Of a DNA stretch of 64,000 nucleotides, positions 57,402 to 64,000 are shown one piece after another. Each line of letters begins with the position of its first letter. Position 1 is the first letter of the stretch. Both the position numbers and the translations under genes were made by a program. The stretch is from Streptomyces antibioticus (GTDB lineage Bacteria; Actinomycetota; Actinomycetes; Streptomycetales; Streptomycetaceae), in contig NZ_KQ948422.1 of the NCBI RefSeq assembly GCF_001514065.1, positions 1 to 64,000 of the forward strand, in the 5' to 3' direction. A model generated the notes under the pieces. The model ran no database searches. It saw nothing but the letters and a program-made list of their open reading frames with translations, and was not told where the DNA came from.

Positions 57402-58283
57402 ATGGCCTTCAAGAGGAGTCTGGTACCGCAGTCCGTGTACCGCCGACAACTCGCCGCACGCCTGAAGGAGTTGCGTGACGGAACAGGCCTCACCCTCACC
57501 GAGGTCACCGAGCGGCTTGAGATCAACCAAGGGTCACTGAGCCGCATCGAGAACGGCGAGCGCGGCACGACGCCGATCCTCGTACGGGCACTCTTGGATC
57601 TGTACGGCGTGACAGACGAGGCCCTGCGGGCCGACGTGCTCGATCTCGTACGGGCCGACAAGGAACAGCAAAAGCCGTGGTGGCGGAAGTACTCGACGGT
57701 ACTGACCGCCACCCGCTACGACGGGTACCTCGCCCTGGAAGCCGGCGCGACCCACCTCTCGAACTATCAGCCCATGCTGGTACCGGGCCTGCTGCAAACG
57801 GAGGACTACGCGCGTGCCGTGATCTCCCAGATGCGGATGGAACTGCCCCCGCCGCAGGTCGAGTCCCTGGTCAAGGTCCGCATGGAGCGTCAGAACAGCC
57901 GCCTGGGCGGCGAGCAGCCCGCGAAGTTCTGGGCGATTCTCGACGAGGCCGTCCTGCGCAGGACAATCGGCTCGGCCGAGGTGATGCGCGAGCAGCTGCG
58001 CAAACTGGCGGAGAGCAGTGAGCAGCCGAACATCACCGTGCAGCTGCTGCCGTTCTCACTCGGCGCGCACCCAGGGCTGTACGGCCCCTTCGTCATCCTC
58101 ACCTTCCCCCACCCCACACCGACCCTGGTGTGGTTGGAGAACCCCAGGAACTCGGTGTATCTGGAGTCCCCCGAGGACGTCGGCAACTACACAGACATTT
58201 TCGACCAGTTGAGGGCCTGCGCCCTCGGCCCCTCAGAGACCCGCACCCGTATCGCACAGATCAGCAAGGAGCTCCAAGCGTGA
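57402..58283 (+). CDS. XRE-family regulator with DUF5753 domain
   Basis: 293 residues. The HTH LTLTEVTERLEINQGSLSRI is followed by the DUF5753 ligand-binding-like region with YQPMLVPGLLQTEDYARAVI and the TVQLLPFSLGAHPGLYGPF segment. This is the common Streptomyces partner of a downstream DUF397 gene, a toxin-antitoxin-like regulatory pair. It overlaps the DUF397 start (GTGA). Confidence 0.88.
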   Translation: MAFKRSLVPQSVYRRQLAARLKELRDGTGLTLTEVTERLEINQGSLSRIENGERGTTPILVRALLDLYGVTDEALRADVLDLVRADKEQQKPWWRKYSTVLTATRYDGYLALEAGATHLSNYQPMLVPGLLQTEDYARAVISQMRMELPPPQVESLVKVRMERQNSRLGGEQPAKFWAILDEAVLRRTIGSAEVMREQLRKLAESSEQPNITVQLLPFSLGAHPGLYGPFVILTFPHPTPTLVWLENPRNSVYLESPEDVGNYTDIFDQLRACALGPSETRTRIAQISKELQA

Positions 58284-58486
58284 GCACGCCCCGCATCACC
58301 GAACCATCCCACGACTCAGACGCACGGTGGCGCAAGAGCTCCTACAGCGGGGGCGCAAACGATTGCATCGAGATCGCAGTACTGCCGGATCACATAGCGC
58401 TACGCGACTCCAAGGACATCCACCGCCAGCCGCTACTGTTCTCAACAGCGGCCCTACGGGCACTGATCAACGGAATCAAGCGCTGA
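58280..58486 (+). CDS. DUF397 protein
   Basis: 68 residues from GTG 58280. The signature RWRKSSYSGGANDCIEIAV and LRDSKD near the middle define DUF397. These small proteins work with the XRE-DUF5753 protein encoded just upstream, as in the wbl/bldB-type regulatory pairs of streptomycetes. Start and stop overlap as GTGA. Confidence 0.88.
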   Translation: MSTPRITEPSHDSDARWRKSSYSGGANDCIEIAVLPDHIALRDSKDIHRQPLLFSTAALRALINGIKR

Positions 58487-59471
58487 CCGATCGGTTACCG
58501 GTAGTTCGTTAAACCCGGCGGTAGCGTCACCGTCTCGACGAAGATTATTTACGGGCAACCCTGATGTAGGGCTTCCCCCTGGCCGTCTCCTGTGACTGCT
58601 GCGGACCCTCCCCCTGCCGAAACCGGTCACCACCCCGCAGGGCGAAGGCCCACAGCAGCCGCAGGAGTTCGGTCCGGGTGAGGGCGGTCATGGGTTCTGC
58701 GTCGGCATCGGGCTGCTCGTTGGGGCTGTGTCGTCGCAGTGGCGGACGGTCGGGACGGCCAGCTGAGCGGAGGCGACGAGGCCGATCAAGGTCCAGCGCA
58801 TCGCGGAAAGCAGTCCGCCGCCAGGCCCCTGAACGCCCCGAACCCGTCCCACCACGCCGCCTGCGCTACCGCGTGACCACCACGTTCTGACATGACTTCA
58901 CAAACGATCATAATCAAGGTGGCCGTGCCTCTACCTGCCCGCAGCCCAACACGGGCACGAACAGCGGCGATCCACTACCGATCGCGAACTACGGCTGCCG
59001 TGGAAGAGGTACCCGGGATCTCGATCAGTGACACCGATCTCTTCGATCCCCGCTTCGCCGCGATCGACGGCATGGTCGAACTCGTCGCCGAGCGCGCCGG
59101 CCGGAACTCGGACGCGGCGCCCGGCATCTCAGCCGACTCGTGATGCCGAGGCAGATGCTCGCCCTCCGGCCCGGGCCCGGAGGATACTCGGCGTTTCGGC
59201 CAAGATCGTTCTCATCTCGAGCCGGGCCGGGCAAGGGTCGTTGCATCCCGCACGTCCGGCCGCCCCAGCGCCTTGCGGAAGTCAGCGCGTCCTAAAAACG
59301 TGCGTTCGAAGAGCCTTCCGCCTCGTTGAGCCAGACGCACTCGAACTATCACGCGACATGCCCCGCAGCTACCAGCCCTGTGTACTCCGAGGACCTCCCG
59401 AGTGATCCGAAGCGTGCGTTCTTCCACAACACCCACCCGTACCTGTTTCTTGACCTGTGAGAGGTGCTGAC
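58487..59471. other. Long region without a convincing gene
   Basis: Nearly 1 kb with fragmented frames. A plus-strand frame at 58892-59143 ends VELVAERAGRNSDAAPG but has no family match, so I do not call it. Some AT-rich stretches (58540-58560, 58895-58920) could be promoter-like. This may be a decayed segment. Confidence 0.35.
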
Positions 59472-61040
59472 ATGCCGCCCGCCCGATCCGACATCAACGC
59501 TCTCGTGCAGATGTACCTGACGCGCTATCCCTCCGAACACGGCGCGGTGGAGCCCTTGTTGACACTGCTCGAAGGGGCGCAGGAACCGACGAGCCGCGCA
59601 ACGATGCCCACGCACATCACGTGCAGTGCCGTGGTGATCGACCGGGATCGGCGTGTGCTGCACATGCATCACAGGGCGAGCGGCCTGGTCCTGGTCCCCG
59701 GCGGGCATCCCGAGCCGGGGGATCGCACGTTGCTCGCCGCGGCGGTGCGCGAGGTGGGCGAGGAAGCCGGGATCAAGGCAGGCGATCTGTGCCTCACTCC
59801 GCAGCTTCTCGGAATCCCGATCGACATTGACTTCCACGACATCGAGGCCCGCCCGGACAAGGGAGAACCGCCGCACCGGCACTACGACGTACGGTTCGCC
59901 TTCTACCTGGTCGGGGAGCATCCCGAGCTCGTGCTGCAGGATGCGGAGGTCGCCGGAGCCGAATGGCGCCACTTCGACGCGGTCAGCTCCCCGACGCTGC
60001 GCGCCAAGCTGCTGGATTCGGGGCTCGACGGCCGGCCAGAGGCGGTGAACGCCTCTGCGCTGATCTTCGACGACGCCGGCCGCTATCTGCTTCATCTGCG
60101 CGACGACCTGCCGGGCATTTGGGAGCCAGGGGCATTTGCCTTGCTCGGCGGCGGGAGGGAGCCGCAGGACGTGACGCTCGAAGACACGGTCCGACGCGAA
60201 CTCGGTGAGGAAGTCCCGGATCTTGTCATCCCGGACCTCGAGCCCTTCGCCGTGGAGAGGGCCACCGGCAGCGAAGAACTCTGCGTGCCGATCCAGGTGT
60301 TCGCCGGCCGCTGGAACGGCGACCCCGACCGTCTGCGTCTCACCGAGGGCATCCTGCTGCGCTGGTTCGCGCCCGAGATGCTGCACCGGCTGCGTCTGAG
60401 CCCGGCAACACGCACCCTGCTGCTCCGGCACGCGGCACAGCGCTCCGCCCTTCTCGGCCAAGACCCCCGCAAACAGCGAGGTAACGGCTCCGAGGAAAGC
60501 CTTCTCGTCGCTGACCAGGCACACATGGAAGCCACCGTTCCGGGTCCGCGCACGGGAGGAATTCCGCGTCTGGCTGTTCCGGGTGATGCGGGCGAGATCG
60601 CCCGTCTGCGGTCCGAACTCATCTTGTCCGAGCCGCTGGACGGGCACTGGCTGTCCCTTTGCCGCGATCACCTTGCCGCGCGCCTTGTCCCGGGCGGGGA
60701 CGCCCGGGCCTACGTGGTCGACGCCCCGGAGGGCGGGCTCGCCTCCTGTGCTCTTGCCCTGGTCGATGCCGTGCTCCCCGCTCCCCGGTACCCCAAGGGG
60801 CTGGCGGCGCGGATCCAAGCCGTCGCCACCGTTCCCGGCCGCCGCCGCCGCGGCTACGCCAAGGCCGCGCTGACCGCGCTGCTCGCGCATCTGGAAGGGG
60901 ACGGTGTGACGCTCTACGAGCTGCACGCCTCCGACGAGTCCGCCCCGCTGTATGCCGCCCTCGGCTTCACCCAGGACCCGGCCCTGATGCGGATGACCCG
61001 GATCCCGTCCGCAGCTCACTCAGCCGCGCGCGGGGCCTGA
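59472..61040 (+). CDS. NUDIX-NUDIX-GNAT fusion protein
   Basis: 522 residues. The first NUDIX-like box, GGHPEPGDRTLLAAAVREVG (about residues 75-95), and the second, GGGREPQDVTLEDTVRRELG (about 222-242), both carry D-x8-RE-x2-EE variants of the box. The C-terminal third is a GNAT N-acetyltransferase with ATVPGRRRRGYAKAALTALL (about 453-472) and ELHASDESAPLYAALGFTQD. NUDIX domains hydrolyse nucleoside-diphosphate derivatives and GNATs transfer acyl groups. ATG 59472 has GAGAGGT upstream. The protein could sanitise or modify a nucleotide-linked amine (inference). Confidence 0.8.
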   Translation: MPPARSDINALVQMYLTRYPSEHGAVEPLLTLLEGAQEPTSRATMPTHITCSAVVIDRDRRVLHMHHRASGLVLVPGGHPEPGDRTLLAAAVREVGEEAGIKAGDLCLTPQLLGIPIDIDFHDIEARPDKGEPPHRHYDVRFAFYLVGEHPELVLQDAEVAGAEWRHFDAVSSPTLRAKLLDSGLDGRPEAVNASALIFDDAGRYLLHLRDDLPGIWEPGAFALLGGGREPQDVTLEDTVRRELGEEVPDLVIPDLEPFAVERATGSEELCVPIQVFAGRWNGDPDRLRLTEGILLRWFAPEMLHRLRLSPATRTLLLRHAAQRSALLGQDPRKQRGNGSEESLLVADQAHMEATVPGPRTGGIPRLAVPGDAGEIARLRSELILSEPLDGHWLSLCRDHLAARLVPGGDARAYVVDAPEGGLASCALALVDAVLPAPRYPKGLAARIQAVATVPGRRRRGYAKAALTALLAHLEGDGVTLYELHASDESAPLYAALGFTQDPALMRMTRIPSAAHSAARGA

Positions 61041-61105
61041 CCGGCACCGAATCCGAGCACCACAGCGACAGCCGATCACCGCAGCACACGACGAGGAGCA
61101 GCTAC

Positions 61106-61630
61106 GTGGCTTATGTCCGCCGGGATCAGTGGGACCAGCACTATGCGCAGGACCGGGGCTTTCGCCGGGTCGGTGAGACGGAAAGAGCCCTGCTGGCCGA
61201 GCACGTTCCCGCCCCGGTGGGCGGCCGGGCGCTGGACGCGGGGTGCGGGACAGGGGAACTGGCCGCCTACCTGGGCGAACTCGGCTACCTCGTCGAAACT
61301 GGCCCCTCAGCAGGTCGATGTGACGCTCGCCTACTTCGCCTACATCGACACGGCCATGAACGCGGCCGTCTGGGCCGACGAGGCCGGCCAGAGCTACAGC
61401 GCATCGATTCCCGGCTTCCTGAAGATCCCACTGAGCCCCGCCATGGCAGGCCGGGGCCTGGCGGATGTAATCGCCGTACCGCGCAAGACCCTGGTCGTAC
61501 CGGGGGGCATTGGAAGGCGCTGCTGCTCCTTCGTGGACTGTGGGGCCCGCTGTCGGATCGGGTGCTGGGGCGGGACGAGGGCTTCACAACAGCCGTGCGA
61601 CTCGCGGACCGGCCGAGGACACTCACGTGA
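61106..61630 (+). pseudogene. Methyltransferase N-terminus fused to out-of-frame SDR C-terminus
   Basis: GTG 61106 (GAGGAG upstream) begins a SAM methyltransferase: QWDQHYAQDRGFRRVGETER and motif I GRALDAGCGTGELAAYLGEL. The homology stops near 61300. From there another frame encodes VDVTLAYFAYIDTAMNAAVW and LADVIAVPRKTLVVPGG. After a second shift, HWKALLLLRGLWGPLSDRVL is the tail of a short-chain dehydrogenase. So a deletion has joined two genes. The remaining open frame of 174 residues is unlikely to be a working enzyme. Confidence 0.65.
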
Positions 61631-62279
61631 CGACGACGAGGGCGTCGACCAGGTCGAGGTCGGGCAGTTCGAGCGAACAGATCCGCGCGGCCTCGTCGGC
61701 GGTCATGCCGAAGTGCCGCAGCAGCCCGCGCACGATCACGTCCGAGGACCGCGCGTCGTCGCGGTCGGGCTGGGCGTGCAGGAGCGTACCCAGGGCGAGT
61801 TGGGCGCTGACCGTCATCGCCAGGGCGAGGTCCAGGTCCTCCACCTCGAACCGTCCGGCTTCGATCGCGTTCTGGATGTCCCGGCGTGCCCGGGGCCCGA
61901 GGCCACGGTCGGAGTGGACCACGTCCAGTCCGTGCTTCAGCAAGATCCTGCTGAGCTGCGGGTAGCGGCGATGCAGGCGCCCGGTCATGCGGAAGCTCTG
62001 CGCGTACGCGACCGCCGGGTCGTCGATCTCCGAGGTCAGCTGGTCCATCAGGCCGCCGAACCACTCCATCGCCTCTTCCACCGCGGTGCGGAAGAGATCT
62101 TCCTTGGTGGTGAAGTGGTTGTAGAACGAGCCGACCCCGACGTCGGCCAGCTCCGTTATCTCCAGGACCGCGACGTCGGTACGCCCCTCGGCCAGCAGGC
62201 GCTGCGCCGCGCACACCAGCGCGTGTCGCGTCCGCGCCCGCCGCTGGTCGACTCGCCGGGACGTGGTCCTCTCGGCCAT
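61623..62279 (-). CDS. TetR-family regulator
   Basis: 218 residues. The N-terminal HTH VLEITELADVGVGSFYNHFT is followed by KEDLFRTAVEEAMEWFG, then a helical ligand-binding domain. ATG 62291 is an alternative start. It is divergent from the dioxygenase operon across about 150 bp. That gap contains the AT-rich GTTGAAGATATCATCAAC palindrome (62313-62330), a likely operator, so it probably represses that operon and itself. Confidence 0.85.
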   Translation of the reverse strand: MAERTTSRRVDQRRARTRHALVCAAQRLLAEGRTDVAVLEITELADVGVGSFYNHFTTKEDLFRTAVEEAMEWFGGLMDQLTSEIDDPAVAYAQSFRMTGRLHRRYPQLSRILLKHGLDVVHSDRGLGPRARRDIQNAIEAGRFEVEDLDLALAMTVSAQLALGTLLHAQPDRDDARSSDVIVRGLLRHFGMTADEAARICSLELPDLDLVDALVVVT

Positions 62280-62312
62280 CGCATCCTCCATCGCGTCACA
62301 CGCCGATTCAGA

Positions 62313-62330
62313 GTTGAAGATATCATCAAC
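62313..62330. promoter_or_regulatory. Palindromic operator candidate for the TetR regulator
   Basis: The 18-bp sequence GTTGAAGATATCATCAAC is an inverted repeat (GTTGA-TGATATCTTCAAC on the other strand, imperfect at the centre). It is strikingly AT-rich for this genome and lies between divergent TetR and dioxygenase genes. Confidence 0.6.
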
Positions 62331-62441
62331 TCTTTTTGATCCGACCCCGCGGAGATGTCCATCTCGTTTTCTGAATGTTTCGTCAGTTCTATTGACTGAC
62401 ATCACTCTCGGAAGTGACGATTTCTTCAGGAGGTGGTGACC

Positions 62442-63578
62442 ATGGCTGTTCACCCCGGCACCCACAACGACCTGCACTCTGAGCAGGGCGCACTGCCTGG
62501 AGAGCATCCGGGGCGCGCGGCGAACCCATTGATCAAGGTCCACGACATCGCGTGGCTCGAGTTCTCCAAACCCGACCTCGACCGAGCCGAGGTCTTCGGC
62601 AGGGCGTTCGGCTTCGTAACGTCCTACCGCGACGATCGCGAGCTCCATCTGCGGGGCACCCAAGCGGGAGCTCCCTGCGTGATCATCCGCAAGGGCCGCC
62701 GATCACGGTTTCTCGGTCCGGCCTTCAGGGCCGTCGACACCCGCGATCTGCTGCGACTGGGAGAGGCGCTCGGCACCAGGACGCATCCCCTGCCCGAGAC
62801 GCTGGGCGGGTCGGTGGTCGAGCTGTCCGCCCCCGATGGGCTGCGAGTGCGGGTGATCGCCGACACGGACGAACTGCCCGCCCTGTCGGGTCAGGATCCG
62901 CAGCGGTTCAACTTCGGCGGTGACATCGACCGGGTCAACGGCACCCAGCGACCGCCCCGTGAGCCGGCCGGCGTGCGGCGCCTGGGACATGTCGTCCTGC
63001 AGTCGACGAGGTACCGGCGCACGCTGGACTGGTACCTGGAGCACCTCGGCCTGATCGTCAGCGACTTCCTCTACTACGAGGGTCAGCGCGAGCGCGGCCC
63101 GACCATGAGCTTCATCCGCTGTGACCGCGGTGGCACGCTCACCGACCACCACACCCTCGCCCTGACGCTGGGGCCTGCCAACCGGTATGTGCACTCGGCG
63201 TACGAGGTCACCGACCTCGACGCGCTCGCCGCCGGCGGCCAGTACCTGCTGAGGGAGGGCTACCAGCGTTCCTGGGGAATCGGTCGGCACATCCAGGGCA
63301 GCCAGATCTTCGACTCCTGGCGCGACCCCGACGGCTTCCTCGTCGAGCACTTCACCGACGGCGACATGTTCGACAGCACCCTCGAACCCGGCTGGGCGCC
63401 CATGAGGGCCTCCGGCCTCGCGCAGTGGGGGCCACCGGCGACCAAGGACTTCCTGGGGATCGCCCCGGGCCGGGAGTCGCTGGCCGAGCTGCGCTCGATC
63501 CTCACCTCCCTGCGACAAGACGACAACGAGTTCGACCTCGACCGCCCGCGCGGCCTTCTGAAAGTGGCTTCTTCGTGA
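62442..63578 (+). CDS. VOC-family extradiol ring-cleavage dioxygenase
   Basis: 378 residues. Two vicinal-oxygen-chelate modules: the first from HDIAWLEFSKPDLDRAEVFG, the second from GHVVLQSTRYRRTLDWYLEH. The latter gives the first metal His, with later HHTLALTLGP and DPDGFLVEHFTDGDMF providing the second His and the Glu. This matches catechol 2,3-dioxygenase-type enzymes, which open aromatic diols beside a hydroxyl. ATG 62442 follows AGGAGGTGGTGACC. Its stop overlaps the next start (GTGA). Confidence 0.83.
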   Translation: MAVHPGTHNDLHSEQGALPGEHPGRAANPLIKVHDIAWLEFSKPDLDRAEVFGRAFGFVTSYRDDRELHLRGTQAGAPCVIIRKGRRSRFLGPAFRAVDTRDLLRLGEALGTRTHPLPETLGGSVVELSAPDGLRVRVIADTDELPALSGQDPQRFNFGGDIDRVNGTQRPPREPAGVRRLGHVVLQSTRYRRTLDWYLEHLGLIVSDFLYYEGQRERGPTMSFIRCDRGGTLTDHHTLALTLGPANRYVHSAYEVTDLDALAAGGQYLLREGYQRSWGIGRHIQGSQIFDSWRDPDGFLVEHFTDGDMFDSTLEPGWAPMRASGLAQWGPPATKDFLGIAPGRESLAELRSILTSLRQDDNEFDLDRPRGLLKVASS

Positions 63579-64000
63579 GTATCACCGTCCTCCGTACCGC
63601 CGACTCGTGGTGGGTCGCGCTCGACGCGCGCGAAGCCGTCCCCGTCGACACCACCGCGACCACGACCGCCGAACTGCTCGCTGGCCTCACGGCAGTCAGC
63701 GCGGCCCGTTCGGGCGGGTCGTCCGCCCAGGCGCGCAGCATCAGCACACTCCCGCTGGTCTCCCCCGTCACCGCGCCGTGCCGGGTGGTCGCGCAGATGA
63801 CCAACTTCGTCTCCCACGTGCGCGATTCGGGCATGAACCCCGCGACCGTGCCGTTGACCTTCTTCCGTAAGACCTCCGGGTCGATCAGCGGTCCTTTCGA
63901 CGGGATCGTGAAGCCCGCGCACGTCCGCTTCCTGGACTACGAAATCGAACTGGGCCTCGTCATCGGGCGCCCGCTGAAGGTCGGCGCCACCGTGACCGCC
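63575..64000 (+). CDS. Fumarylacetoacetate hydrolase-family protein, partial (runs off window)
   Basis: The first 142 residues are visible, SITVLRTADSWWVALDAREA at the start, then CRVVAQMTNFVSHVRDSGMN, TFFRKTSGSISGPFDGIVKP and VRFLDYEIELGLVIGRPL. The latter carries the EIELGLVIG motif typical of the FAH superfamily's metal site. In meta-cleavage pathways such enzymes hydrolyse or decarboxylate the ring-opened product, consistent with the overlapping dioxygenase upstream. The gene continues past the window edge. Confidence 0.82.
   Translation, partial: MSITVLRTADSWWVALDAREAVPVDTTATTTAELLAGLTAVSAARSGGSSAQARSISTLPLVSPVTAPCRVVAQMTNFVSHVRDSGMNPATVPLTFFRKTSGSISGPFDGIVKPAHVRFLDYEIELGLVIGRPLKVGATVTA

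Noticed and set aside
58892-59143. Possible small peptide gene or RiPP precursor between the DUF397 and NUDIX genes
   Set aside because: No ribosome site, no modification enzyme nearby and no recognisable leader or core.

Overview
The window is high-GC actinobacterial DNA and almost certainly comes from a Streptomyces accessory region. The evidence is strong third-position G/C bias, frequent GTG starts, GTGA/ATGA start-stop overlaps, and Streptomyces-type families: XRE plus DUF397 pairs, DUF6207, XRE-TPR regulators and an RsbW-like ATPase. No rRNA or tRNA gene was seen.

Left edge (1-2.7 kb): gene debris. It holds a serine-hydrolase tail, a broken JAB-ThiF gene, and the tail of a lanthipeptide dehydratase running in frame into a protein-isoaspartate-type methyltransferase of the FxLD lanthipeptide kind.

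CRISPR region (2.7-28.6 kb): this dominates the window. There are three very large type I-E arrays with about 77, 16 and 75 repeats. A complete Cascade operon (cse1, cse2, cas7e, cas5e, cas6e) reads leftward and runs directly into array 2. A 1296-residue STAND/NACHT-type NTPase reads rightward and runs directly into array 3. The two units diverge from a 1.2-kb spacer holding small ORFs and two strong hairpins. No cas3, cas1 or cas2 is visible anywhere in the 64 kb, so the STAND protein is the obvious candidate for the missing effector. Array 3 repeats differ from arrays 1 and 2 in the crRNA 5' handle. A 5-kb module sits between arrays 1 and 2: XRE-TPR, YdcF-like and WbqC-like genes, divergent from a resolvase-like, an unknown, a class I aaRS-like and an ASCH gene.

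Middle (28.6-49 kb): an IS5-family transposase, a low-GC polytopic membrane protein, secreted HNH-nuclease paralogs (one intact, one frameshifted), two copies of a three-gene regulatory cassette preceded by a shared 33-bp motif and a terminator, a membrane-anchored NACHT ATPase, further small membrane proteins, and a decayed UvrD-like helicase tail.

Right (49-64 kb): a compact RiPP locus reads leftward. It has a 41-residue cysteine-free putative precursor, an attenuating hairpin, TfuA, YcaO, a SAM methyltransferase and a GpsA-like dehydrogenase; the TfuA-YcaO pair predicts backbone thioamidation. It is followed by an RsbW-like ATPase, a 2H phosphoesterase, XRE regulators with a DUF397 partner, a NUDIX-NUDIX-GNAT fusion, a methyltransferase/SDR fusion pseudogene, a TetR regulator, and the start of an aromatic-degradation operon (extradiol dioxygenase, fumarylacetoacetase-type hydrolase) that runs off the window.
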